Below are positions 8,083 through 15,660 of a stretch of DNA of 64,000 bases, one piece after another; position 1 is the stretch's first letter, and each line of letters starts with the position of its first letter. Both the position numbers and the translations under genes were made by a program. The stretch spans positions 2,139,954 through 2,203,953 of the forward strand of contig CAVWVJ010000003.1 of the NCBI GenBank assembly GCA_963758505.1, read 5' to 3'. Source of the stretch: Korobacter sp963758505. GTDB taxonomy: Bacteria > Acidobacteriota > Terriglobia > Terriglobales > Acidobacteriaceae. A model generated the notes under the pieces. The model did no database searches. It worked only from the letters and a program-made list of their open reading frames with translations, and was not told the DNA's origin.

Positions 8083-8679
8083 ATCGATAAGCGTTTTGTC
8101 CGCACCAACGAGCGCATTCGGGCACGCGAACTCCGCGTGATCGATGATGAAGGAAATCAACTGGGCATCATGGTCCCGTTCGAAGCGCTCAAGCTCGCCA
8201 AAGAGAAAAACCTGGACCTGGTAGAGGTTTCACCCACCGCGCAACCGCCTGTCTGCCGCATCATGGACTTCGGAAAGTTCATGTACCAGCAGGAAAAGCG
8301 TGAGCGCGAGGCCAAGAAACACCAGCATGTCATCACGGTGAAGGAAGTAAAGTTCCGCATCAACGTGGATGAACATGACTACCAGACGAAGAAGAACCAC
8401 GTGCTGCGGTTCCTCGACGAAGGCGACAAGGTGAAAGCCACCATCTTCTTCCGCGGCCGCGAAATGACGCGCCAGGGACTGGGCCGTGAGATTTTGGAGC
8501 GGTTGATCAAAGATCTGGGCGACAAAGCGATTGTGGAATTCCGGCCGCGTCAGGAGGGCAACACGCTTCACCTGATCCTGGCTCCTCCCAAGGGGCAGCA
8601 AGTGCAAAAGCCGCCGAAGCCGCAAGCCGCGCCGGCTCAGCCAAAGCCGCAAGCGGCTCCGCAAGAGCGCCAAGGCTGA
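8083..8679 (+). CDS. infC: Translation initiation factor IF-3 (proposed ATC start)
   Basis: 198 residues. IF-3 binds the 30S subunit, prevents premature 50S joining and checks start-codon fidelity. The conserved N-terminal 'NERIRARELRVIDDEG', the central 'PPVCRIMDFGKFMY' and the C-terminal beta-alpha domain are complete, followed by a family-atypical Pro/Gln/Ala tail (residues 172-198). No ATG, GTG or TTG lies in frame between the extended -10 promoter at 8043 and the conserved N-terminus. An ATC at 8083 sits 5 nt after GGAGG and gives the expected IDKRFVRTNER start. Rare AUU/AUC/AUA starts are known for infC, where they allow IF-3 autoregulation. First gene of infC-rpmI-rplT. Confidence 0.93.
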   Translation: MDKRFVRTNERIRARELRVIDDEGNQLGIMVPFEALKLAKEKNLDLVEVSPTAQPPVCRIMDFGKFMYQQEKREREAKKHQHVITVKEVKFRINVDEHDYQTKKNHVLRFLDEGDKVKATIFFRGREMTRQGLGREILERLIKDLGDKAIVEFRPRQEGNTLHLILAPPKGQQVQKPPKPQAAPAQPKPQAAPQERQG

Positions 8680-8716
8680 GCGGTTAGAAGGAAGAACCGC
8701 AAGATGCTTCGGCTGC

Positions 8717-8741
8717 GAATCCGCAATGGTTCTGCGGATTC
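8717..8741 (+). promoter_or_regulatory. Hairpin in the infC-rpmI spacer
   Basis: GAATCCGCA / TGCGGATTC, a perfect 9-bp stem with a 7-nt loop, lies in an unusually long (178 nt) spacer of a ribosomal-protein operon. There is no T-run, so it is more likely a regulatory or processing element than a terminator. L20 autoregulation acts around rpmI in Escherichia coli, which makes this a candidate site. Confidence 0.4.
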
Positions 8742-8857
8742 TTCGCTCAGCAGTACAAATCCGGAGAGGCACCGCGTTAGGCGGGAAAGCTACTCTCGTG
8801 TTTAAATAGTAAGTACGCTCTGGAGGCGGCAGGCCTGCTGAAAGAGCCTGGGAACTT

Positions 8858-9052
8858 ATGCCGAAACTGAAGACACACTCTGGCGCAGCCAAGCGGTTCA
8901 AGAAGACAGCGACGGGCAAAGTAAAGCGCAGCAAGGCTTTCAAACGCCACATCCTGACTTCGAAGACCACGAAGAAAAAGCGCCACTTGGATATGGAAGG
9001 TTTGGTGAGCAAGGCGGATACTCCGAAGATCAAGCGGATGATCCCTTACTAA
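8858..9052 (+). CDS. rpmI: Ribosomal protein bL35
   Basis: 64 residues, starting MPKLKTHSGAAKRFK and very rich in Lys and Arg, with the bL35 signature 'KTHSGAAKRFKKTATGK'. It is a small 50S subunit protein that packs on 23S rRNA. It sits between infC and rplT, the nearly universal gene order. Length is standard for the family. Confidence 0.98.
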   Translation: MPKLKTHSGAAKRFKKTATGKVKRSKAFKRHILTSKTTKKKRHLDMEGLVSKADTPKIKRMIPY

Positions 9053-9077
9053 CTTCAGAACCAGAGAAGTTCTGAAG
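9053..9077 (+). promoter_or_regulatory. Hairpin in the rpmI-rplT spacer
   Basis: CTTCAGAAC / GTTCTGAAG with a 7-nt loop begins right after the rpmI stop codon. A second small hairpin (CGGTAA-CTCT-TTACCG) lies near 9145, some 40 nt before rplT. The 141-nt spacer is long for co-translated ribosomal genes. It could be an L20-binding leader; no T-run follows. Confidence 0.4.
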
Positions 9078-9193
9078 GCCCAAGACGGAAGTTCCCGAGA
9101 GCTGTCACCACGGCCGGGAGTTGCGGGCTAACCAGCGAGCGAAACGGTAACTCTTTACCGCCAGCCGCAAAAAGAAAGCAAAAAGGAGCAGCA

Positions 9194-9562
9194 ATGCCTC
9201 GCGTAAAACGTGGAACTAAGCGGCGCGCCAAGCGGAAGAAGATCTTAGAGCGCGCAAGTGGCTATTACCTCACAAAATCAAAGTTATACCGTTCCGCAAA
9301 AGAGTCGGTTGAGCGCGCGCTGAAGTTCGCCTACACCGGGCGCAAGCAGAAGAAGCGCCAGTATCGCTCGATCTGGATCGTACGCATCGGCGCGGCAGCC
9401 AAGCTGAATGGCTTGAGCTACAGCCGATTTATCAGCGGCCTCAAGAAGGCCGGCGTGGAACTCGACCGCAAGATGTTGAGCGAGATCGCGATTCACGATC
9501 CGGCGGCGTTTGCCGTTTTGGCAGAGCAGGCGAAAGCCGCTTCGGCCACGGCAGCCGCGTAG
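9194..9562 (+). CDS. rplT: Ribosomal protein bL20
   Basis: 122 residues, beginning MPRVKRGTKRRAKRKKILE, with the basic N-terminal extension and the C-terminal globular domain ('RIGAAAKLNGLSYSRFISGL') of bL20, an early 50S assembly protein. In several bacteria it also represses its own operon by binding mRNA. The start follows AAGGAG with 5-nt spacing. The C-terminal few residues are Ala-rich, which is common. Confidence 0.98.
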   Translation: MPRVKRGTKRRAKRKKILERASGYYLTKSKLYRSAKESVERALKFAYTGRKQKKRQYRSIWIVRIGAAAKLNGLSYSRFISGLKKAGVELDRKMLSEIAIHDPAAFAVLAEQAKAASATAAA

Positions 9563-9594
9563 TCGCCGCTCGCTGAATAGACCCACATTTCTTT

Positions 9595-9623
9595 CAATGG
9601 GCGGCCTCGATGGCCGCCCATTG
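9595..9623 (+). terminator. Strong hairpin between rplT and pheS (terminator or attenuator)
   Basis: CAATGGGCGGCC / GGCCGCCCATTG, a perfect 12-bp stem with a 5-nt loop, ends only 9 to 18 nt before the two possible pheS starts. The tail is TTCTATG, a poor T-run, so it may limit rather than end transcription, or restrict ribosome access to pheS. Confidence 0.5.
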
Positions 9624-9641
9624 TTCTATGCAATGGGAAAA

Positions 9642-10751
9642 ATGGCTGAACTGTATTCCGTCCCAAAACTCGAAGACTATTCACCGGCGTCGATGGACGC
9701 GGCGGTCCGCGAACTGCTGGCTGCGCTCGATCAGGAAGCGGCAAAGCTCGCCAGCGAGAATGAGTGGAAGGCGTTTCGCGATCGCTGGATGAGCCGCAAA
9801 AGCGGTGTGCTGATGCAGATCACGGAGTGGCTGAAGACGGCTCCGAAAGATCTGAAGCGCGACGTTGGCCAGCGGGTGAATGAGGTCAAAGGCAAGATCG
9901 AAGCCGCCGTGGATGCCGCCGAGGTGCGCGTGCAAAGCCATGCGTCTTCAGCACGGCTCATTGCCGAGCGCATCGACGTCACCCTTCCTGGCAACCGCCG
10001 ACCGTTAGGAGTGAAGCATCCGGTGCTGCGCGTGATGGACGAAATCGTCGCCGTCTTCAAGGCGATGGGCTACTCCATCGGCGAAGGTCCGGAGGTCGAG
10101 ACCGATTACTACAACTTCGAGTCGCTGAATTTTCCGCCGAATCACCCGGCGCGCGATACCCAGGACACGTTGTTCATCGCCGGACAGGAAAGCAAGGCGC
10201 AGCGCGATCGCCTGCTGATGCGCACCCACACTTCTCCGGTGCAGATCCGCACCATGGAGAAGGTGGGGCCGCCGGTGCGGATCATCATCCCGGGTAAAGT
10301 GCATCGCAACGACGCGCTCGATGCCACGCACTCCCCCGTCTTCCACCAGGTTGAGGGGCTTTGCGTGGATACCAACATCACCTTCAGCGACCTCAAGGGG
10401 ACGCTCGACCACGCGTTTAAGAGCCTCTTTGGATCATCCGTGAAGACGCGATTTTATCCATCGTTCTTCCCGTTCACCGAGCCAAGCGCGGACATGCAGG
10501 TGAGCTGCATTTTCTGCGGTGGCAAGGGCTGCCGCACCTGCAAGTTCAGCGGATGGATTGAGCTGCTGGGTTGCGGCATGGTCGATCCGAACGTCTTCGA
10601 GTTTGTGAAGGACAACGGCTATGACCCGGCGAAGGTCAGCGGGTTTGCTTTCGGCATGGGCGTAGAACGCATTGCGATTCTGAAATACGGCGTCGACGAG
10701 ATCGCGAAGTTCTATCTCGGGGATGTCCGGTTCCTGGAGCAGTTCGCGTAG
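9642..10751 (+). CDS. pheS: Phenylalanyl-tRNA synthetase alpha subunit
   Basis: 369 residues of the class II synthetase alpha chain, which with PheT forms the alpha2-beta2 enzyme charging tRNA-Phe. An N-terminal coiled coil (about 1-90) is followed by the catalytic domain with the motif-like segments 'GPEVETDYYNFESLNFP', 'TRFYPSFFPFTEPS' and the ATP-binding 'GFAFGMGVERIAILKYG'. A four-cysteine pattern (CIFCGGKGCRTC) typical of many PheS proteins is present. The second ATG at 9642 was preferred; one at 9633 (MGKMAEL) is possible. An oppositely oriented gene separates it from pheT, which is unusual. Confidence 0.96.
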   Translation: MAELYSVPKLEDYSPASMDAAVRELLAALDQEAAKLASENEWKAFRDRWMSRKSGVLMQITEWLKTAPKDLKRDVGQRVNEVKGKIEAAVDAAEVRVQSHASSARLIAERIDVTLPGNRRPLGVKHPVLRVMDEIVAVFKAMGYSIGEGPEVETDYYNFESLNFPPNHPARDTQDTLFIAGQESKAQRDRLLMRTHTSPVQIRTMEKVGPPVRIIIPGKVHRNDALDATHSPVFHQVEGLCVDTNITFSDLKGTLDHAFKSLFGSSVKTRFYPSFFPFTEPSADMQVSCIFCGGKGCRTCKFSGWIELLGCGMVDPNVFEFVKDNGYDPAKVSGFAFGMGVERIAILKYGVDEIAKFYLGDVRFLEQFA

Positions 10752-11117
10752 CTATTTGGATTGTGAGATGGTGCCGGCGATGACCTTCCAGCCGTCGCTC
10801 TTTTTCAGCCACACGCGCATGAACTTCAGGGTGAAGGCGGAATCCGGAGTTTTGTAAGATCCCCGGCAAGTGACAGTAGCCGCCGTGCCGTGATCGACGA
10901 CATGCAGTTCGCTGATCTCGACCTCGGTGAACTTGGGGCCACGGCCGGGCTGGTGAGCAGCGACGATGGTCGGCTTGGCAAGGAATGGGTCGCCCGAATC
11001 GTTCAGGACCAGCATATTGTCGTCGAGCAACTCCTCGAAGACTTTTGGGTCGGGGGCGAGTTCGGCGCCACGTAAACGTTCTTCCAAGTGAATGATTTCC
11101 GTTTGAACAGATGACAT
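10752..11117 (-). CDS. NTF2-like / DUF4440 small protein
   Basis: 121 residues with the cone-shaped NTF2/SnoaL-like fold pattern: an N-terminal helix pair ('IIHLEERLRGAELAPDPKVFEELL'), 'LVLNDSGDPF' and C-terminal strands ending 'FMRVWLKKSDGWKVIAGTIS', as in DUF4440 proteins. These are cytoplasmic and often bind small ligands; no catalytic set is obvious. The start has GAGG upstream. It lies tail-to-tail with pheS, the two stop codons being adjacent, and head-to-head with pheT, so it interrupts the pheST pair on the opposite strand. Function unknown. Confidence 0.78.
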   Translation of the reverse strand: MSSVQTEIIHLEERLRGAELAPDPKVFEELLDDNMLVLNDSGDPFLAKPTIVAAHQPGRGPKFTEVEISELHVVDHGTAATVTCRGSYKTPDSAFTLKFMRVWLKKSDGWKVIAGTISQSK

Positions 11118-11206
11118 GGGCCCTCAGCGGCAATGCAAAGCTTGAAGGATGATAGCCGCTCTGTTGGATCACGGCAAACAGCAACACCAATGGCGATAGT
11201 CAGAGA

Positions 11207-13231
11207 ATGAGAATCCTACCTAGCTGGATACGAGAATTCGTGGATGTAACGGCAGACGACAAAGCGCTGGCAGAAGCGCTGACCCATGCGGGGATTGCAG
11301 TGGAATCGATCGCCGAGGAACAGGGCCGGATCGTGTACGAGATGGACCTCACGACCAACCGCGTTGACGCGATGAACCACTACGGTGTTGCGCGCGAAGC
11401 CTCCGCGATTTACGACATCGACCTGAAGCCGGTCAGTCCGAGGTTGCCGAAGGTAGAAGGCAAAGCGAATTTTGCGATTGAGCTCCGAGACCCACAGGGG
11501 TGTCCGAGGTACACGGCGCGGATCGTGCGTGGGGTGAAGATTGCGTCTTCGCCCAAGAAAATCATCGAAAGGCTGGAACTTCTCGGGTCGCGTGCGATCA
11601 ATAACATCGCCGATGCCAGCAACTACGCATTGTTCGAGATTGGCCACCCGACCCACGCCTTCGATCTCGATACCCTCGAGGGCGGGAAGATCATCGTGCG
11701 CAAAGCCCGCGACGGCGAGACGCTGAAAACGCTGGATGGCGAGGAGCGCAAGCTCACGCCGCAGGACCTGGTCATCGCCGACGCCGTTAAGCCGGTTGCT
11801 TTGGCCGGGATCATGGGCGGCTTCGACACCATGATCACCGAGAAAACGATGAACGTGCTGATTGAATCAGCATGGTTCGATCCGGCAACCATCCGGCAGA
11901 CAGCGAAACGCCTGGGAATGCACACCGATGCCTCCCATCGCTTCGAAAGAGGGGCGGATTATGGGATCACTCCGCTTGCCTGCGATCGGGTGGCAGAGCT
12001 GATGCTTGAAACAGCGGGCGGCAAACTGGAAGGGGAGGTGATTGACGCGGTTGCAACCGTGCCTGAGAGGAGAACGATTCAGCTTCGCCGCAGTGAAGTG
12101 AAACGTCACCTTGGTCTCGATCTGCAGCAAGAGGAGATCGAACGGATTTTGCGGCGCTTGGGATTCCAGGTTGCTCCGGGGAACGATTACTCCGTCCAGG
12201 TTCCTGCCTGGCGGCTGGACGTTGAGCGCGAGATCGATGTCATCGAAGAACTCGCTCGCATCCACGGCTTCAATAATTTTCCCAACACGCTGCCCGCGTT
12301 TGCGGGTGCCGTGATCGAACTGCCGGATGAAGCCAAGCGCGCAAAGGTACGAGAAACGCTGCTCGCGCTGGGTTACAACGAAGCCATCTCGTTGACCTTC
12401 GTATCGAAGGAAGATGCCGCCCAGTTCGGCGGAGGCGAGCCGTTGGCCATCGCCAACCCATTGAACGAGGAACAAGGCTATCTACGCACGTCACTGGTTG
12501 CTGGGATGCTGGGCATGGTCGCGTACAACCTGAACCGCGGCAACACGGACGTGCGGCTGTTCGAATCGGGCGATGTCTTTGAAAAACTGGGGGAACGTTT
12601 CGAAGAGGGACGCCGTCTGTGCTTCGCGGCAACGGGGAACGCGATCGAAACTACCGTCCACACCAAGGCAAAAGCGGTGGATTTCTTCGACCTGAAGGGC
12701 GATGTCGAGGACCTGCTGGAGGCATTTGCCCACGGCTCGATCTCCTTTGACACGCACGTGCCGGAGTACTACCACCCCGGCCGCGCGGCCCGGATCGTGA
12801 TGGATGGAGCAACCGTCGGTTTCGTCGGACAGCTCCATCCGAGCGTCGCCGAGGCGCGGAAACTCAAGCAGGACGTGTATCTCGCGGAGATCCAGCTGGA
12901 GCAGCTTTTCCAGCATGGGTTGCGGCAGCCACGCTTTGCGGTCATATCCCGGTACCCGGCGGTAGAGCGCGATTTCTCGTTCGTCTTCGACGATTCGGTC
13001 ACGTTCGATCGCGTGCGTGCGGCCGTGGAGGCTCTTAACATCCCCGAACTGGCCAGCTTCAGCGCGGTCGAGATCTTTCGTGGAGGATCGGTGCCGGCCG
13101 GGAAGTATTCATTCCTGCTGCGCGCCTCGTTGCAATCGTCGGAGCGCACGCTGCGTGAAGAAGAAGTGGGGGCGTGGTCGGGACAGATCGTCAAGGCCCT
13201 GCAAGGTGTTGGGGGAACGCTGCGCGGCTGA
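11207..13231 (+). CDS. pheT: Phenylalanyl-tRNA synthetase beta subunit, short form
   Basis: 674 residues. The beta chain carries the editing site (B3/B4 domain, 'NIADASNYALFEIGHPTHAFDLDTL' region), the B5 domain, a catalytic-like core and a C-terminal FDX-ACB anticodon-binding domain ('RYPAVERDFSFVF' near 583). It is about 120 residues shorter than the usual bacterial form because the EMAP-II-like tRNA-binding domain normally inserted after about residue 39 is absent: the N-terminal 'HAGIAVESIAEEQGRIVYEMDLTTNR' runs straight through. It is not broken, since frame and termini are intact. It is displaced from pheS by one reversed gene. Confidence 0.95.
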   Translation: MRILPSWIREFVDVTADDKALAEALTHAGIAVESIAEEQGRIVYEMDLTTNRVDAMNHYGVAREASAIYDIDLKPVSPRLPKVEGKANFAIELRDPQGCPRYTARIVRGVKIASSPKKIIERLELLGSRAINNIADASNYALFEIGHPTHAFDLDTLEGGKIIVRKARDGETLKTLDGEERKLTPQDLVIADAVKPVALAGIMGGFDTMITEKTMNVLIESAWFDPATIRQTAKRLGMHTDASHRFERGADYGITPLACDRVAELMLETAGGKLEGEVIDAVATVPERRTIQLRRSEVKRHLGLDLQQEEIERILRRLGFQVAPGNDYSVQVPAWRLDVEREIDVIEELARIHGFNNFPNTLPAFAGAVIELPDEAKRAKVRETLLALGYNEAISLTFVSKEDAAQFGGGEPLAIANPLNEEQGYLRTSLVAGMLGMVAYNLNRGNTDVRLFESGDVFEKLGERFEEGRRLCFAATGNAIETTVHTKAKAVDFFDLKGDVEDLLEAFAHGSISFDTHVPEYYHPGRAARIVMDGATVGFVGQLHPSVAEARKLKQDVYLAEIQLEQLFQHGLRQPRFAVISRYPAVERDFSFVFDDSVTFDRVRAAVEALNIPELASFSAVEIFRGGSVPAGKYSFLLRASLQSSERTLREEEVGAWSGQIVKALQGVGGTLRG

Positions 13232-13346
13232 CCGCCGAAGTCGCGCAAAAACGCCGCAGTATTTTTCGCCGGCAGGGCCAGCAACAAACGTGTGCAGTTC
13301 TACCTCCATATTCCACAGAAAATGTTGCGTGATGGGGAACGTGTGG

Positions 13347-13374
13347 TTGAGTTGCGCAGTTTCTGCGCTATACT
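13347..13374 (+). promoter_or_regulatory. Sigma-70-type promoter for the coiled-coil gene and zapA
   Basis: TTGAGT and TATACT are separated by 16 nt. Transcription would start near 13381, 35 nt before the coiled-coil gene, separating it from pheT. Confidence 0.55.
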
Positions 13375-13415
13375 GCGCTCGAAGCACATTCAAATCCCCC
13401 GAGGTTTAGCAGCAC

Positions 13416-13712
13416 ATGTCGGCACATGTCGAAGAAGCCCCGCTTTTGACTACGAATGACAGCGATTTCCAGTCGCTGGAAGAGAAAGTTTACCGGACGA
13501 TCGAGCTTTTGAAGGGCGCGCGGGAAGCGAAAGCAGCGGTGGAACGCGACAATGCTCGTTTGCGCGAACAGCTCGAGACGCGAGAGGAAGAGCTGGAGAC
13601 CTCGCGGCAGGAGATGATCACGCTGCGCAAGGAACGTGAAGAAGTCCGCGGCCGCGTCGAAAAAATGCTCAAGCAGATCGAACAGATCGCGGCGGAAGAA
13701 GCGACCGCATAG
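13416..13712 (+). CDS. Small coiled-coil protein next to zapA
   Basis: 98 residues, almost entirely heptad-patterned and charged from residue 20 on ('LEEKVYRTIELLKGAREAKA', then repeated E/R/L segments), with no signal peptide or cysteine. Its size, coiled-coil nature and position just before zapA recall ZapB, a cell-division coiled-coil protein that binds ZapA, but I see no specific sequence match. The start ATG has GAGG about 12 nt upstream, a loose spacing. Cytoplasmic; a division role is an inference from context. Confidence 0.72.
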   Translation: MSAHVEEAPLLTTNDSDFQSLEEKVYRTIELLKGAREAKAAVERDNARLREQLETREEELETSRQEMITLRKEREEVRGRVEKMLKQIEQIAAEEATA

Positions 13713-13900
13713 ATTCTGGCAGCCTGGCTGCCGGTTTTGCCGCAGGTAAGGCGACGGCAATGTAACAAGTCGCGGAAGGCTAGCCGCGACGGGCTCAGGG
13801 CTCTTTCAGCAGCAAATTACGCCCGCATCCTTGCTCAGGGCGGCGGGTGTTCGGTCTGGCGACCGCGAACAAACGAATGGCAAACACGAGGGAGAACCAG

Positions 13901-14203
13901 TTGACTCAATCGAACGGATCCGTCCGCGTTGAGATCTTCGATCAAGCCTACAACCTGCGGGGCTCCGACCCGGACTACATAAACCGGCTAGCGGAGTACG
14001 TGGACACCAAGATTCGACAGGTAGCCATGCAGGCGTCCACGGTCGATTCAAACCGCCTTGCGGTACTGGCGGCCCTGAACATCGCCGATGAACTGCTGAT
14101 GATCAAGCGCAAATACGAGTCGGTTGGAGATTTCAGCCAGCGGGCGTCGCACTTGGCGGGCGCGTTGGACGAGATCCTCAGCGAAGCGCGCCTGGCCGGC
14201 TGA
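13901..14203 (+). CDS. zapA: Cell division protein ZapA
   Basis: 100 residues. ZapA binds and cross-links FtsZ filaments at midcell. The N-terminal globular part begins 'VRVEIFDQAYNLRGSDPDYI', and the helical part carries 'VDSNRLAVLAALNIADELL', the conserved ZapA segment leading into the C-terminal coiled coil. A TTG start was chosen because GAGGGAG lies 6 nt upstream and the protein then begins MTQSNGSVRVEIF, as in the family. An ATG eight codons earlier (13877) lacks a Shine-Dalgarno sequence but is the alternative. A structured 6S-like gap follows, as it does in many bacteria. Confidence 0.92.
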   Translation: MTQSNGSVRVEIFDQAYNLRGSDPDYINRLAEYVDTKIRQVAMQASTVDSNRLAVLAALNIADELLMIKRKYESVGDFSQRASHLAGALDEILSEARLAG

Positions 14204-14204
14204 A

Positions 14205-14392
14205 GTTTCGTCTCTTCGGAGAACGAGCGCGCTGTTTGTAAATTCCTGCCATCACCGCCCTGCGCCACCTTTCGGTGCGTCGCCAGGGCTTTCGTTTCTC
14301 GGTTCAGCAACTCTGAATTGCCGACTTTTTTGCAGGAGCAGCGATTCATCCGTTCTTGAGCGGACTCGCAACTCGTTCGGCTCTGAAAGTAT
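14205..14392 (+). ncRNA. ssrS: Candidate 6S RNA downstream of zapA
   Basis: The 224-nt gap after zapA can fold into a long rod of about 185 nt. Pairings seen by eye: TTTC/GAAA and AACGAG/CTCGTT at the ends, CGCTG/CAGCG and TCCTGC/GCAGGA further in, and GCCCTG/CAGGGC near the apex, plus a small side hairpin (TCCG-TTCTTGAG-CGGA) in the 3' half. 6S RNA, which binds the RNA polymerase holoenzyme, often lies directly after zapA and has this rod shape. Ends are approximate and no covariance test was possible. Confidence 0.4.
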
Positions 14393-14427
14393 TCAGCTGC
14401 TCTGGCCGCATCCGCTACACTTGACGA

Positions 14428-15660
14428 ATGAATATCGGCGAAGCCATCCGGATCTCGCTCGTTTCGCTGTGGGCGAACAAGTTGAGGTCGGTGTTGACCC
14501 TGCTGGGTGTGGTCATCGCCGTCGCTTCGCTGATCGCGGTCGTTACCTTCGTGAACGGCATCAACGGCTACGTGGCCGAGAAGATTTTCAATCTCGGTGC
14601 CGACGTCTTCATTATCAATAAAACCACCAACGCCATCACCAACGTAGATGAATATCTCGACGGCCTCAAGCGCAAGGACATCAAGCTCGACGATTACCAG
14701 GCGGTGCTCGACGGCTGTATCGCCTGCAAATATGTGGGAGCCTCGGCTCCGCTGAACACCGGCAACGTCAAATATGCCGAGCTGAACAGCACGGACACCT
14801 ATATCCGCGGCTGGACTGCGAGCATGAATCCGATCTATGACCTGGACTTGAGTCTTGGCCGAGGAATCACTGAGTCCGATGTCGACAATGCATCGGCGGT
14901 GGCGGTGATCGGCGCGGATATCCAGGAGAACCTGATCCCGAGCGTTGACCCGATCAACAAGGAACTCCGGGTGGATGGCCGCCTGTTCCGCATAATCGGG
15001 GTAGGCAAGCGCCGCGGCAAAACGCTCGGCCAAAGCCAGGACAACTGGGTGATCCTGCCGATCAGCACCTGGTTCAAAGCCTATGGAGCGCAGGGCCAGA
15101 GCGTACGCATTTGGGCAAAGTCTTACGGCGTCGGGTTGCCGCTGACCAATGCCATAGACGAATCGCGTGTCATTCTGCGTTCCCGGCGGCACGATCCGCC
15201 CGGACAGCCGGACAGCTTCGTCATCGATACCAACCAGAGCTTCCTGAGTCTCTGGTCGAGCATCAGCGCCACGTTTTTCCTGGTGATGATCATCATTGCC
15301 TCGATTGCTCTGGTGGTGGGCGGCATCGTGATCATGAACATCATGCTGGTCGCTGTCACCGAGCGAACCCGCGAGATCGGCATCCGCAAGGCAATGGGCG
15401 CCCGCCGCGCCGATATCCTCCGGCAATTCCTTTTCGAGTCGACAGCACTCTCGCTCGTCGGTGGCGCGGTCGGCGTGATGGGAGGCATCGCCATTGCAAA
15501 ATTCGTGACCCTGGCGATCGGTATGCCGTCCGCGATCCGTATCTGGACGGTCTTCGCCGGGTTGGTGCTTGCAGCCTCGGTGGGAATCTTCTTTGGGGTG
15601 TATCCGGCGAGCAAGGCAGCGAAGCTCGATCCGATTGCGGCGTTGAGGTTCGAACTCTAA
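14428..15660 (+). CDS. MacB-like ABC transporter permease
   Basis: 410 residues with the MacB/FtsX topology: one N-terminal membrane segment ('VLTLLGVVIAVASLIAVVTF', about 25-45), a large periplasmic domain (about 50-280) and three C-terminal segments, with the 'MLVAVTERTREIGIRKAMGA' motif that contacts the ATPase. Proteins of this type use ATP-driven mechanotransmission to move peptides, lipids or toxins across the envelope. The next gene is a paralogue starting at the nucleotide after this stop. No ATPase or membrane-fusion gene is beside them, so those must be encoded elsewhere. Confidence 0.9.
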   Translation: MNIGEAIRISLVSLWANKLRSVLTLLGVVIAVASLIAVVTFVNGINGYVAEKIFNLGADVFIINKTTNAITNVDEYLDGLKRKDIKLDDYQAVLDGCIACKYVGASAPLNTGNVKYAELNSTDTYIRGWTASMNPIYDLDLSLGRGITESDVDNASAVAVIGADIQENLIPSVDPINKELRVDGRLFRIIGVGKRRGKTLGQSQDNWVILPISTWFKAYGAQGQSVRIWAKSYGVGLPLTNAIDESRVILRSRRHDPPGQPDSFVIDTNQSFLSLWSSISATFFLVMIIIASIALVVGGIVIMNIMLVAVTERTREIGIRKAMGARRADILRQFLFESTALSLVGGAVGVMGGIAIAKFVTLAIGMPSAIRIWTVFAGLVLAASVGIFFGVYPASKAAKLDPIAALRFEL

